A stretch of DNA of 64,000 nucleotides from Alteromonas sp. LMIT006 (GCF_024300645.1 NZ_CP101291.1:1922001-1986000); one strand, 5' to 3'. Positions 1-9,274 are shown, counted from the stretch's first letter. Program-made: numbers and translations. Notes: generated from the letters alone by a model not told the origin.

Positions 1-877
1 CGGTCATCGAAGCAACTACATCGCCTTGGCATAAGACCGCCCATAAACCACCAAACAAAGCGCCAATGGCTACCGCTGGAAACGCTGGCATTTTACGAAT
101 AGCAAGAGTTAACAATAAGATCAAAGGGACAAGGTTGATAATGGATAATGAAAAGGTAGCAGACAATACCGCTTGCATTTGTTCAATGCGTTCTAAAGAG
201 CCAGCGGTATTTTCGCTAAACCCAAGTACAAGAAACAAAAATAAAGCAATGATAAAGCTTGGAATAGTGGTCCATAGCATGTAACGAATGTGAGCAAACA
301 GTTCTGTTCCCGCAATGGCTGGTGCTAAATTTGTGGTTTCGGATAAGGGAGAAATTTTATCCCCAAAATACGCACCAGACACCACCGCACCGGCTGTAAT
401 AGCAAGGGACATATCCATGCCAGTTGCCACGCCAATCAGTGCTACACCGACCGTTGCTGCAGTGGTCCATGAACTACCAATACTCATGGCAACCACGGCA
501 CAAATCAGACAAGCAGCGGCATAAAAAAAGCTTGGGTTTAATAACTCCAAACCATAATAAATCAATGTGGGTACCGTCCCAGCAAGCATCCATGTACCAA
601 TCAAAGAGCCGACTGCCAATAGGATAAGACACGCTCCCAATGACATGCTGATCCCTTTGACGATACCTTGCTCAATTTCGGCCCAAGTATGGCCGTTTTT
701 AAGTCCAATAAGGCTTGCGACACCAACGCCGATCAGCAAGGCAATTTGATTGGGCCCGTAGGAAGAAGAATCGCCATACAAATATACAGCCCCGCCCATC
801 ATAATAACCAGCAGAACGAGTGGAATTAAAGCGTCCGTGAAACTCGGCTCACGAGGAGTTGAAGAAGCACAAGTCAT
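1..877 (-). CDS. nhaC: NhaC-type Na+/H+ antiporter (partial, 3' end outside window)
   Basis: This minus-strand frame stays open from position 877 to the left edge, so only the N-terminal ~292 residues are visible. The translation opens with MTCASSTPREPSFTDALIPL and runs through several long hydrophobic segments. It contains the NhaC-family stretch GSSWTTAATVGVALIG followed by SGAYFGDKISPLSETTNLAP, which is characteristic of the ion-translocating core. NhaC proteins are inner-membrane secondary antiporters that expel Na+ in exchange for protons. The ATG at 877 is preceded by GGAG seven bases upstream. It lies 13 bp downstream of a sodium-coupled symporter gene on the same strand, so the two are probably cotranscribed, pairing Na+-driven solute uptake with Na+ extrusion. 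The substrate could instead be a Na+/solute pair, as seen for some NhaC relatives. Confidence 0.88.
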   Translation of the reverse strand, partial: MTCASSTPREPSFTDALIPLVLLVIMMGGAVYLYGDSSSYGPNQIALLIGVGVASLIGLKNGHTWAEIEQGIVKGISMSLGACLILLAVGSLIGTWMLAGTVPTLIYYGLELLNPSFFYAAACLICAVVAMSIGSSWTTAATVGVALIGVATGMDMSLAITAGAVVSGAYFGDKISPLSETTNLAPAIAGTELFAHIRYMLWTTIPSFIIALFLFLVLGFSENTAGSLERIEQMQAVLSATFSLSIINLVPLILLLTLAIRKMPAFPAVAIGALFGGLWAVLCQGDVVASMT

Positions 878-890
878 ATCTTTATCTCCA

Positions 891-2225
891 TTACATTACT
901 GAGCGATAGAACATTACGGCGATGATAAGTGGGCAAATAAATTTGACGTACCATGGCCATATTTTCCAAAACACAGAATGTTCTGCCCCGGTAAAGCCCG
1001 ATTTTACCTCTTCTAACACTTTATCTCGATGCCAAACCCAGCCGACAAACAAGCACATCAATAAGCCCAAAAGCGGTTGTGAATATTCCGTTGTAAACGC
1101 AATAACATTGCCGAACAACGCATCAAAATTAAATATGATTAGGCTACTACACACCAGTATAAGCAAAGTCATTAACCATACCGCTCTAGTACGAGGTAAT
1201 TTGCGATTCTCCACCAAATAAGAAACTGGCACTTCAAGCATTGAAATAGACGAAGTCACCGCGGCAATAGACATAAGCACGAAAAAAACCAAGGCTAAGA
1301 CGATTCCAATAATACCAATAGAATTGAATAAGCCAGGTAACACTTGAAAAATTAAATCACCACCAGAAATCAGACTGCCATCATCAGCAAAAATAGTTAC
1401 CCCTGCCAATTGAGCGACATACATAGCAGGGATAATTAGCATCCCTGCAATGACGGCAACGCCAATATCGACTAGTGCAACTGATGCGCCTAAACTAGGT
1501 AGGTGCTCTTTTTTGGCTATGTATGAACCATAGACCAACATGGTGCCAACACCCAACGACATCGAAAAGAATGCTTGTCCCATTGCACTGATTAATACTT
1601 CGGGTTCCGTTATTAAAGTAAAATCAGGAACAAGGTAAGCCCGCCAACCATCAGCAGCGCCCTCTTGAAACGACACATAAATGATTAATGCAACAATCAA
1701 CAACACCAGAGTCGGCATCAAACGAACAGACCATTTTTCAATACCTTGTTTGACACCACCGGTCACAATTAGGCCAGTAAATACAAGAAAAATAGTACAA
1801 AACAACCAGTTTCTGGGGATTGAAAACTCCGTTAACCAGGTTAGTTCTTCGCTATCTAAAAATAGGTTTAACAACGCCTCTACCGCAAAGGCAATCATCC
1901 AACCGGCGACAATGGCATAAAAAGATAGGATCAAGGAAGCGGTCACGGCTCCCCATATACCAACTGCTTTACCGAACACTGAACCAGAAACGCGTTCAAG
2001 CGCATCCACAACGTTAGATCGAGTGGCACGGCCAATGACTAATTCCGCCATCAACACTGGATACGCAAGTAAAAAGGCCAAAAAAAGATAAACTAAAACG
2101 AAAGCTGCTCCGCCATTTTGAGCAACCTGTGATGGAAATCCCCAAATGTTTCCAAGACCAACAGCCGAACCAGCTGCTGCTAAAATAAATCCGAGACGAG
2201 AGGAAAATTCTCCACGTACTGCCAT
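891..2225 (-). CDS. Sodium:neurotransmitter symporter (NSS/SNF) family transporter
   Basis: The 444-residue integral membrane protein opens with the family signature: SRLGFILAAAGSAVGLGNIW then GFPSQVAQNGGAAF near residues 10-45. This is the unwound TM1 region that binds Na+ and substrate. About eleven hydrophobic segments follow, matching the shorter bacterial NSS members (MhsT/Tyt1 type) rather than the longer LeuT. Family members import amino acids with sodium; the substrate cannot be told from sequence. The ATG at 2225 follows an AGGG/AGG-rich leader. It sits 39 bp downstream of prc and 13 bp upstream of the nhaC-type gene, all on the minus strand. Confidence is high for the family and low for a specific substrate. 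Confidence 0.93.
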   Translation of the reverse strand: MAVRGEFSSRLGFILAAAGSAVGLGNIWGFPSQVAQNGGAAFVLVYLFLAFLLAYPVLMAELVIGRATRSNVVDALERVSGSVFGKAVGIWGAVTASLILSFYAIVAGWMIAFAVEALLNLFLDSEELTWLTEFSIPRNWLFCTIFLVFTGLIVTGGVKQGIEKWSVRLMPTLVLLIVALIIYVSFQEGAADGWRAYLVPDFTLITEPEVLISAMGQAFFSMSLGVGTMLVYGSYIAKKEHLPSLGASVALVDIGVAVIAGMLIIPAMYVAQLAGVTIFADDGSLISGGDLIFQVLPGLFNSIGIIGIVLALVFFVLMSIAAVTSSISMLEVPVSYLVENRKLPRTRAVWLMTLLILVCSSLIIFNFDALFGNVIAFTTEYSQPLLGLLMCLFVGWVWHRDKVLEEVKSGFTGAEHSVFWKIWPWYVKFICPLIIAVMFYRSVM

Positions 2226-2264
2226 ATCCTGCCCTCTTATATTATTGTTATAAGGATATTGTGT

Positions 2265-4328
2265 TTAATTCGAGTTGTTACTTTGCTCAATACGCTGTGC
2301 GACCTTATCCAAACGAATGTAGTCGTTGGTAATGTTGGCGGCCTCATCCAAAAATGGGTCGATATCAAGCAAGTCATCAGGTAAATCATCTAGCTCGCTT
2401 AACGCTTGAACTGGATTTTTACCTAGCCGCTGCAGTCGAGCATTAGCACGTTCAAGACGTTTAGCTTTATTGGCTTCATCCTCAGCCTTGCGTTCAGACA
2501 GCACTAGACTGATAAATTTGTCGTCTTGCTTGCGTTGATATTCACTAATATCATCAAGAATGTAAGCGAATTCAGGATCTTGCATGATGCGCTTGTTGTG
2601 TTTTGCTGCGAGTAAGTCAATGACATTACCACGATTCCCTAATGCAACGTAATTAGCGCGATTTATCTCATCATAAGGTAAGGCGTTCTCCTCTCGAGAC
2701 TCCCCCCACTCTGCAGGATCAATAGCACTCGGGAATAAAATATCAGGGATCACACCACGATGCTGAGTGGAGCCTCCACTAATGCGATAAAACTTGGAGG
2801 TTGTATATTGAATACTGCCTAGCTGAGTATCTTGGACATCATAAAAACGCCCAAGCCCCTTGTGACGCTGTACGGTACCTTTACCAAAGGTTTGTTCGCC
2901 TAAAACAATACCGCGCTGGTAATCCTGGATGGCTGCGGCAAATATTTCGGACGCTGACGCACTGAAGCGGTCAACCAGTACCGTTAACGGACCATCGTAC
3001 AAAGTGATACCATCCACATCTCGCTCAACATCGATCTGACCATTGGACGAGCGCACCTGCACCACGGGCCCTGAATCGATAAACAAACCCGTAAGGGTAC
3101 GTGATTCGTTTAATGAACCACCGCCATTGCCGCGCAAATCAACAATGATTCCTGCGACCTCTTGCTCTTTTAGCTCAGTAATTAATTTGCGAACGTGTTG
3201 CGTTAAACCATTATAAAATGATGGGATTTCAATCACACCTATCGGTAAACCCGACGCCACACCTTCATCCGGCACAACCACTTTTGATTGAGCTTGACGA
3301 TCTTCTAGTTTGACTTTATCTCGAACTAAAGAGATTACTTCTCTAGACTTACTGTCCGCACTGCCTTTGATGATCTCAAGACGAACGGTAGTGCCTTTGG
3401 GGCCTTTAATAAGTTCAACCACGTCATCTAGACGCCAGCCGACCACATCCACCATTTCGTCTTTGTCTTGAGCGACACCAACTATTTTGTCTTCTGGCTT
3501 CAACTTACCTGACGCATCCGCGGGTCCCCCGGGAATGATGGCACGAATAACCGTGTAATCGTCTTCGACTTGTAAAGATGCACCAATCCCCTCAAAAGAC
3601 AAATTCATTTGCATTTGGAAGCGCTCAGCATTACGCGGAGACAAATAACTGGTGTGGGCTTCGATGGAACGGGAAAACGCATTCATAAACGCCTGAAACA
3701 CGTCTTCTGATTTTGTCTGAGACAAGCGTTTCTGACTGCGCTCGTACCGCTTTTTCAAAAGGGCCTTGGCTTCTTCCACGGACTTGTCAGCAAGGATTAA
3801 ATTAGATAAGTCGTATTTAACTCGTTGACGCCAAATCTCATTGAGTTCGGCTGTGTTTGCGGCCCATTGGGCATCTTCACGATCGTAAAAAAACTTATCG
3901 CCTGCCTTGGTGAAATCAAATTCATTGTTTAGAAGGGATAACGCATAATCTAAGCGTTCATGACGACGCTGCAAATTGATTGCGTAAATGTCATATGCGA
4001 TTTGAACATTACTGGTCATCAAAGCTTCATCAAACAATTTTGACATGTTCGCAAATGACTCAATGTCTGATGCCAAGAAAAAGTTCTTGTTGTAATCAAG
4101 GTTGCGCAAATAGCGTTCGAATATTTTCTGCGATAAGTCATCATCTAGAGAAAATTTTACATAATGATTACGAGCATAGGTGCTAACTAATCTCTTAGCC
4201 GCTTTGGCATGGTGAACTTCAGGAACAAGTTGAGGCAATTCACTCGATTCTTTCGCATATAAGGTGGTGACTGATAAGGATAAACCGACTAGTATGGCGC
4301 TGACTGAACGAGTGAATTGTTTTGGCAT
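2265..4328 (-). CDS. prc: Tail-specific protease Prc (Tsp), periplasmic C-terminal processing protease
   Basis: The 687-residue protein has an N-terminal signal peptide (about residues 1-25, ending near LYAKE), a helical N-terminal domain, a PDZ domain at about 240-325 and an S41 peptidase domain at about 355-560, followed by the Prc-specific C-terminal domain. The Ser-Lys dyad is visible as RFSASASE (nucleophile S458) and TFGKGTVQ (K483), with the 25-residue spacing of the E. coli enzyme. Prc degrades periplasmic proteins with non-polar C-termini and trims the cell-wall synthase PBP3; in E. coli it works with the adaptor NlpI. It starts 3 bp after the proQ stop, the standard gammaproteobacterial proQ-prc arrangement, so translation is probably coupled. 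Confidence 0.97.
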   Translation of the reverse strand: MPKQFTRSVSAILVGLSLSVTTLYAKESSELPQLVPEVHHAKAAKRLVSTYARNHYVKFSLDDDLSQKIFERYLRNLDYNKNFFLASDIESFANMSKLFDEALMTSNVQIAYDIYAINLQRRHERLDYALSLLNNEFDFTKAGDKFFYDREDAQWAANTAELNEIWRQRVKYDLSNLILADKSVEEAKALLKKRYERSQKRLSQTKSEDVFQAFMNAFSRSIEAHTSYLSPRNAERFQMQMNLSFEGIGASLQVEDDYTVIRAIIPGGPADASGKLKPEDKIVGVAQDKDEMVDVVGWRLDDVVELIKGPKGTTVRLEIIKGSADSKSREVISLVRDKVKLEDRQAQSKVVVPDEGVASGLPIGVIEIPSFYNGLTQHVRKLITELKEQEVAGIIVDLRGNGGGSLNESRTLTGLFIDSGPVVQVRSSNGQIDVERDVDGITLYDGPLTVLVDRFSASASEIFAAAIQDYQRGIVLGEQTFGKGTVQRHKGLGRFYDVQDTQLGSIQYTTSKFYRISGGSTQHRGVIPDILFPSAIDPAEWGESREENALPYDEINRANYVALGNRGNVIDLLAAKHNKRIMQDPEFAYILDDISEYQRKQDDKFISLVLSERKAEDEANKAKRLERANARLQRLGKNPVQALSELDDLPDDLLDIDPFLDEAANITNDYIRLDKVAQRIEQSNNSN

Positions 4329-4331
4329 AGG

Positions 4332-4949
4332 TTACTTCCGTCTGGTATCTAAACGCAATTGCTCGGCTTGAACTTTGACCGCCATCCCTGAATCTAGTTG
4401 GACCTGGATACCGTCTTTCTCAACTGCTGTAATTTTGGCTGACATAGGTGCTTTACCTAACTTTACCGTCACTGCAGTGCCTGCAACAAGTTGGTCATCA
4501 TTTAATTTTGGCGGAGGTGGACGCTTACTAAATGTTGATTTATTGTTAACTTTAGCTTTGAACGCTGGTTTTTTAAAGTTTTTGTTTGGTTTTTTTGGTG
4601 AGTTTGCACGTTTTTCAGCCGCTTTTGCTTTGCTCGTGGCCAGCTGCTCAGCTGCGTAATCAGCATGTTCCTGATTTATCTCTTCACCTTCATTACCATC
4701 AAGGTCGACTCGCTTAGCACCCGCTGTGACCGATTCAAGATAGCGCCAAGAATTAGTATAGTGGCGCAAGGTTGAGCGCAACGTTGTTTTGGAAACTCGA
4801 TCGTCATCTGCAAGCCGTTCAGCGAGGTCATTAAAAATCCCTACTTTAAGGGGCTTTGCTGGACCTTTATCGGAAAAACATTGAGGGAAAAGCTCGGCTA
4901 ATAGAGAAATAACAGCCTTGCTATCGGTAATTTTTTGGTTTGATTCCAT
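4332..4949 (-). CDS. proQ: RNA chaperone ProQ (FinO family)
   Basis: The 205-residue protein has an N-terminal FinO/ProQ RNA-binding domain at about residues 8-120, including LLAELFPQCF, PLKVGIFNDL and LRHYTNSWRYL. A lysine/proline/alanine-rich linker (about 105-150, KKPNKNFKKPAFKAK) follows, then a C-terminal Tudor/KOW-like domain (GTAVTVKLGKAPMSAKITAVEKDG is the start of it). ProQ binds structured small RNAs and mRNA 3' ends globally; in E. coli it also affects ProP levels. It is the first gene of the proQ-prc pair, read on the minus strand, with prc beginning 3 bp after its stop. Confidence 0.96.
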   Translation of the reverse strand: MESNQKITDSKAVISLLAELFPQCFSDKGPAKPLKVGIFNDLAERLADDDRVSKTTLRSTLRHYTNSWRYLESVTAGAKRVDLDGNEGEEINQEHADYAAEQLATSKAKAAEKRANSPKKPNKNFKKPAFKAKVNNKSTFSKRPPPPKLNDDQLVAGTAVTVKLGKAPMSAKITAVEKDGIQVQLDSGMAVKVQAEQLRLDTRRK

Positions 4950-4977
4950 TAGAAAAATTCTTTATCTGCAATAATAA

Positions 4978-5250
4978 TTACGCATCTTGCCAAGATGCGA
5001 GTATGTGTTCGACGACTTGATGCAGTTCATCATCTGTAAAATCGACAAGTTGCTGATCTTGAGACCAATGCTCCCAACAATAGTGCAAACATTGCTCAAC
5101 AGCCTCTACAGATTCGTCCTCTGATATCGCATCATACACCATGTGAAGCAAGGTGTTAAAGGCTTCACACGCCTCATCAGGGTCATCATGATGGTCTATC
5201 ATATCGTCATATGTGGCTAAAATCACATGAATATCGACAAATTCTTTCAT
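4978..5250 (-). CDS. Small acidic protein of unknown function
   Basis: I do not recognise this family. The ~90-residue product is strongly acidic (DDMIDHHDDPDE, SEDESVEAVE, DFTDDELHQ) with several His and Cys residues (LHYCWEHW), appears helical, and has no signal peptide or membrane segment. I chose the ATG at 5250 because a GAGA-type ribosome site lies just upstream; a TTG at 5262 would overlap the TGA stop of the upstream methionine sulfoxide reductase and add four residues. The near-overlap suggests translational coupling with that gene. The reading frame is supported by position in a same-strand run (msrC-like gene, this gene, proQ, prc) and by the lack of any competing ORF. Confidence 0.7.
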   Translation of the reverse strand: MKEFVDIHVILATYDDMIDHHDDPDEACEAFNTLLHMVYDAISEDESVEAVEQCLHYCWEHWSQDQQLVDFTDDELHQVVEHILASWQDA

Positions 5251-5258
5251 TTTTTGTC

Positions 5259-5708
5259 TCAAATAACGTAACTTTCAATTAACTGGACGATTTTGGACAA
5301 GCCAACAACGTCACTTTCATCGAACCGCGAAAAACGTGGTGAGTCGATGTCTAACACCCCGTACACCTTATTATCGTCCATAATTGGCAGCACTATCTCA
5401 GAATTAGACGCACTATCACATGCAATATGCCCAGGAAAAGCATGCACGTCTTCAATACATTGGATAGATTTTAGTGCAACAGCAGTACCACAGACGCCTT
5501 TGCCTATAGGAATACGAACACACGCTGGTTTTCCTTGAAATGGACCCAGAACCAGTTGGTCTTCTTTTACAATGTAAAATCCCACCCAATTGATGTCTTG
5601 CAGACCATCCATTAACAATGCCGAAATATTCGCCAGGTTTGCTATCACATCAGGCTCATCCGCAATAAGCGCTGCGGTTTGTTGTTCTAAAAGAGCGTAG
5701 TCTGTCAT
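5259..5708 (-). CDS. msrC: Free methionine-R-sulfoxide reductase (GAF domain)
   Basis: The 149-residue protein is a single GAF domain with the fRMsr signature: LVLGPFQGKPAC, GKGVCGTA and HAFPGHIACDSASNSEIVLP. Cysteines C63, C73 and C97 match the spacing of the three redox cysteines of E. coli YebR/MsrC (10 and 24 residues apart); C84 is additional. The enzyme reduces free methionine-R-sulfoxide to methionine in the cytoplasm with thioredoxin as reductant. It overlaps or abuts the start of the small acidic protein downstream, so both are probably in one transcript. A plain signalling GAF domain is unlikely because all catalytic cysteines are present. Confidence 0.95.
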   Translation of the reverse strand: MTDYALLEQQTAALIADEPDVIANLANISALLMDGLQDINWVGFYIVKEDQLVLGPFQGKPACVRIPIGKGVCGTAVALKSIQCIEDVHAFPGHIACDSASNSEIVLPIMDDNKVYGVLDIDSPRFSRFDESDVVGLSKIVQLIESYVI

Positions 5709-5838
5709 AAGTAATACTTAAACCTTATCTGAGCAAGATGCGCAATATAACTCAGCACAATTTTTTTGCAATGGAAAAAAGCACATTGACTTGCGCTTGA
5801 GTGTATCCCACGAAACTGAATTTCGCTTAAATATCTTC

Positions 5839-7068
5839 TCAAGCAAAAAACCAATAGCTGACGAGAATGGCTGTAAATATTCCAGCACCATCTGCCGCTA
5901 GGCAACAAGCAACGGCATTGCGAGTATGTCTCACACCCACTGCGCCGCAATATACTGCGAGTACATAAAACGTCGTTTCAGTCGAACCTTGTAAAACAGA
6001 TGCCAGGCGCCCCGCAAATGAATCGGCACCGTGATGCTGCATGGTTTCAATCATTAACGCGCGTGCGCCACTGCCACTTAACGGTTTCATTAATGCCGTT
6101 GGTATAGCATCAATAAAGCGCGTGTCCATTCCTAGGGCAGCAACGAGCGTTGCCACGCCACCCGTCACGGCATCCATCACCCCACTGGCACGTAACGCAC
6201 CAATGGCAAACAGCATAGCCACAAGGTAAGGAATGATCGTAATGGCCACATCAAACCCCTTTTTGGCGCCCTCTACAAATAACTCATAAGTATTAAGTTT
6301 TTTGCGCCAACCGGTGAGCAGCACGATAACAATAAAGCTAAATAAGAGAAAATTTGCAATCAAAGATGATTCAGACGCCAACACATCTGCAGATAAAGTC
6401 GCAAAATAGGCAATCACTGCTGCCAATAAACTAAAAATTGCCACCAAATACAACACAATGACACGCTGAAATAAATTCGTTCCTTGCACAATACAAGTCA
6501 CAAATAACCCGACTAAAGTGGACGCACTCGTGGCAAATAAAATAGGAATAAAGACATCCGTCGGCGTCCCTGCTCCTTGTTCAGCACGATATAAGAACAC
6601 GGCTATTGGGAATAGCGTAACTGATGATGTATTGAGAACCAAAAACAAAATTTGTGCATTGGATAAGGTTGTCTCATCCTTGCTAAGACTTTGCATATCT
6701 TGCATCGCCTTGATGCCAAATGGCGTAGCAGCATTATCCAAGCCTAATACATTGGCCGACATATTCATGGTAATACTGCCAAGCGCTGGGTGGCCTTGTG
6801 GGATCTCGGGCATCACTCGGATAAGAAAAGGCTCCAACACTTTGGCCAGTAATGCAATTAAACCAGAACGCTCTGCAACCTGAAAAATGCCTAGCCAAAA
6901 TGCCAATAAGCCCACCAGACCAATAGCAATTTCAACGGATAATTTGGCCATCGCCATCATGGCATCCATGACGTCCGAAAACGCCCCGAGATTTCCGAGA
7001 ATAAATACCTGATATAACGATGCGAGGAAGGCACTGACAATAAAAATCAGCCAAAGAATATGTAACAT
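5839..7068 (-). CDS. Nucleoside-recognition (Gate) domain membrane protein, SpmA-SpmB-like
   Basis: The 409-residue polytopic membrane protein carries two Gate/nucleoside-recognition modules, about residues 45-160 and 270-380. They are marked by NMSANVLGLDNAATPFGIKAM in the first half (typical of SpmA) and the GVMDAVTGG to LMKPLSGSGARALMIE stretch in the second (typical of SpmB). In spore formers these halves are the separate spore-maturation proteins SpmA and SpmB; the fused form is widespread in non-sporulating proteobacteria, where the role is unknown but a transport or channel-like function is assumed. The ATG at 7068 starts the first transmembrane helix directly. The gene is flanked upstream by a 117-bp gap with two hairpins and is probably transcribed separately or as a distal gene of the aminotransferase unit. 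Confidence 0.9.
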   Translation of the reverse strand: MLHILWLIFIVSAFLASLYQVFILGNLGAFSDVMDAMMAMAKLSVEIAIGLVGLLAFWLGIFQVAERSGLIALLAKVLEPFLIRVMPEIPQGHPALGSITMNMSANVLGLDNAATPFGIKAMQDMQSLSKDETTLSNAQILFLVLNTSSVTLFPIAVFLYRAEQGAGTPTDVFIPILFATSASTLVGLFVTCIVQGTNLFQRVIVLYLVAIFSLLAAVIAYFATLSADVLASESSLIANFLLFSFIVIVLLTGWRKKLNTYELFVEGAKKGFDVAITIIPYLVAMLFAIGALRASGVMDAVTGGVATLVAALGMDTRFIDAIPTALMKPLSGSGARALMIETMQHHGADSFAGRLASVLQGSTETTFYVLAVYCGAVGVRHTRNAVACCLAADGAGIFTAILVSYWFFA

Positions 7069-7117
7069 AACTTATGCATTCATCCATAACGTCTTAATTA
7101 TTATTATGAATGTGAGA

Positions 7118-7144
7118 GTAGCATTGAAGTGTTTTCAATGCTAC
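7118..7144 (-). repeat. Perfect 11-bp inverted repeat (RNA hairpin) in the gap before the SpmA/B-like gene
   Basis: GTAGCATTGAA at 7118-7128 and its exact complement at 7134-7144 flank a 5-base loop. A second, smaller hairpin (TTGGG/CCCAA, 7162-7176) sits nearer the end of the aminotransferase gene. Neither is followed by a clear T-run on the minus strand, so these are not canonical intrinsic terminators. They could reduce read-through or protect the 3' end of the aminotransferase mRNA. Confidence 0.55.
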
Positions 7145-7185
7145 CCGAGGGATGCTGGTAATTGGGTTAATCCCAAGAGAGTAGA

Positions 7186-8307
7186 TTAACGCAGGACCTT
7201 TTTGAGACTAGAGACGCAAAAATCAATATTTTTGTCATTGGCTGCATAACCCATCAAGCCAATACGCCACACTTTGCCAGCTAACGCCCCCAAACCGGCA
7301 CCAATTTCTAAATTAAATTCATTGAGCAACTGTGAGCGCACTGCTGCATCATCCACGCCTTCAGGAATGACCACTGTATTTAGTTGTGGCAGACGAATGG
7401 CTTCATCAACTAATAACGACAACCCTAGGTCATCTAGACCTGCTTTGAGTTTTTCATGCATGGTCGCATGTCTTGCCCAAGCATTTTCCAAACCTTCTTC
7501 ATGTACCAAACGCAGTGATTCATGCAAGGCATATAAGCTATTCACCGGTGCAGTATGGTGATAAGCGCGTTTGGCGCCTTTGCCCCAGTATCCGACAATC
7601 AGATTCATGTCTAAGAACCAGCTTTGTACTGCGTGTGTGCGATTTTGAATCCGATGCACGGCTTTGTCAGAAAAAGATACTGGCGATAAACCAGGCACAC
7701 AGGATAAACATTTTTGGGAACCTGAATAAATTGCATCGATTCCCCAATCATCCACACGTAATTCAGAACCGGCCAAAGACGTTACCGCATCAACAATGGT
7801 CAAACAATCGTATTGTTGTGCTAGGGCACATATCGCTTTGGCATCATTGCGCACGCCTGTTGATGTTTCTGCATGAACAAAGGCGACAACGCTTGCTTCA
7901 GGATGGGCTTTTAACACATCTTCTATAGCATTCAGACAGTTAGCTTCACCCCACTCTGCCGTCACCATCACCGCTGTGGCACCTATGCGCTCGACATTTT
8001 CTTTCATGCGGCCGCCAAATACACCATTTTGACAGACGATCACCGTATCACCCGGCGCCACCAAATTCACAAAACACGCTTCCATACCCGCCGAACCCGG
8101 TGCAGAAATAGGCATAGTCAAAGCGTTTTCAGTTTGAAAAACGTACTGTAACAATTCTTTGGTTTCGTCCATTAAGGCAACAAATTGGGGGTCCAAGTGC
8201 CCTAAGGTTGGGCGAGATAGCGCGTTCAGGACTTGTGGTGAAACATCTGAAGGGCCCGGGCCCATCAAGGTACGGTTAGCAGGTAAAAAAGTTGAAAACT
8301 GGGTCAT
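7186..8307 (-). CDS. PLP-dependent alanine-glyoxylate / serine-pyruvate-type aminotransferase (class V)
   Basis: The 373-residue protein matches the class V aminotransferase group containing alanine-glyoxylate and serine-glyoxylate aminotransferases. It has LMGPGPSDVSPQVLNAL near the N-terminus, the cofactor region PGSAGMEACF, the Asp of VDAVTSLAG and the Schiff-base lysine K199 in GSQKCLSCVPG. The enzyme is cytoplasmic and moves an amino group between alanine or serine and glyoxylate or pyruvate; PucG-type ureidoglycine transaminases are close relatives, so the exact donor is uncertain. It lies 89 bp downstream of tesB on the same strand. No purine-catabolic gene is adjacent, which argues mildly against a PucG role. 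Confidence 0.88.
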   Translation of the reverse strand: MTQFSTFLPANRTLMGPGPSDVSPQVLNALSRPTLGHLDPQFVALMDETKELLQYVFQTENALTMPISAPGSAGMEACFVNLVAPGDTVIVCQNGVFGGRMKENVERIGATAVMVTAEWGEANCLNAIEDVLKAHPEASVVAFVHAETSTGVRNDAKAICALAQQYDCLTIVDAVTSLAGSELRVDDWGIDAIYSGSQKCLSCVPGLSPVSFSDKAVHRIQNRTHAVQSWFLDMNLIVGYWGKGAKRAYHHTAPVNSLYALHESLRLVHEEGLENAWARHATMHEKLKAGLDDLGLSLLVDEAIRLPQLNTVVIPEGVDDAAVRSQLLNEFNLEIGAGLGALAGKVWRIGLMGYAANDKNIDFCVSSLKKVLR

Positions 8308-8396
8308 AGGGTATTTCTTCTCAATAACAAATTTTCAGGATAGTCTAGCGGATTTGTCAAGCCCTGCCCATGCACCATTAGTACTGATTTTCTGAA

Positions 8397-9260
8397 CTAT
8401 TGTTCACGAAGGCGGATCATGCCCTCTTGCGTGGTACTGGCAATCAGTTTGCCATTTCTATCAATGAATTCACCTTTTACAAAGGCTCGTGCATTGCCTG
8501 AAAATGGACTGTGCGTGGCATAGGTGTGCCATTGATTAAAATCTCCCGCTTGATGAAACCACATCGCGTGGTCAATGGTGGCCATACGCAAGCGCTTATC
8601 ATTTGAGTATATATCATGTGCTTGTAACGCTGTGCTTAAAAAATGATAGTCACTGGCATACGCCATCGCGGCTTGATGCAACGCAATGTCTCCACGCAAC
8701 TCGCTGTGTGATTTCATCCAGATATGACGTTGAGGGGCAATGATTGGTTTGCCAAACGCTTGAGCCACATTCACGGTGCGCACATCAATCGGCTTGTGGT
8801 AGCGTAAAGTGCGTAACTGCTCATCAGATAAAGGCTGGTATTTTTGCGCAAACACATCCACATCGCGAGGCAAACTCTCAGGCTGGGGCAAATCATCCGG
8901 TAAAGAGGTATCTTGATGTGAAATGTGCGGTTGGGCATATTGGAATGACGCAGTGGCATAAAAAATGGTCTTGCCATTTTGAATCGCTTTGACCCGACGC
9001 GTAGCAAAACTACGGCCATCACGTACGGTTTCGACATCATACAAAACCGGCTGTTTTACATCTCCAGGCAACAGAAAATAAGAATGAAAAGAATGAGCTA
9101 TTTGTTCCGGTGCCACTGTCTGATAGGCAGCAAAAAGTGCTTGGCCTAATACTTGGCCACCAAATATGGCAGGGAACCCTAGATCCCAGCTCTTGCCACG
9201 GAACAAATGTTGTTCAAGGCTTTCAAGTTGAAATAAATCCGTCAATGCAGGTGTGGTCAT
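8397..9260 (-). CDS. tesB: Acyl-CoA thioesterase II
   Basis: The 287-residue protein is a double hot-dog thioesterase of the TesB family. The N-terminal half has FRGKSWDLGFPAIFGGQVLGQ and HSFHSYFLLPGD; the C-terminal half has the catalytic-core segments DHAMWFHQ and GNARAFVKGEF. TesB hydrolyses medium- and long-chain acyl-CoA to free fatty acid and CoA in the cytoplasm. The 287-residue length matches E. coli TesB. The ATG at 9260 begins 14 bp after the stop of the protein-kinase gene, so rlmJ, kinase and tesB probably form one transcript. Confidence 0.96.
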   Translation of the reverse strand: MTTPALTDLFQLESLEQHLFRGKSWDLGFPAIFGGQVLGQALFAAYQTVAPEQIAHSFHSYFLLPGDVKQPVLYDVETVRDGRSFATRRVKAIQNGKTIFYATASFQYAQPHISHQDTSLPDDLPQPESLPRDVDVFAQKYQPLSDEQLRTLRYHKPIDVRTVNVAQAFGKPIIAPQRHIWMKSHSELRGDIALHQAAMAYASDYHFLSTALQAHDIYSNDKRLRMATIDHAMWFHQAGDFNQWHTYATHSPFSGNARAFVKGEFIDRNGKLIASTTQEGMIRLREQ

Positions 9261-9274
9261 ATTGGGTAAATACC

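Noticed and set aside
5705-5950. Cys-rich 81-codon frame between the methionine sulfoxide reductase and the SpmA/B-like gene
   Set aside because: It overlaps the 3' end of the SpmA/B-like gene out of frame and has no ribosome site; the remaining gap is only ~130 bp.
5839-7068. Sporulation gene because of SpmA/SpmB similarity
   Set aside because: The rest of the window is gammaproteobacterial; the fused Gate-domain protein is common in non-sporulating bacteria.
7473-7928. 151-codon open frame antisense to the aminotransferase gene
   Set aside because: It lies wholly inside a well-supported gene, has no ribosome site and its product shows no domain features.
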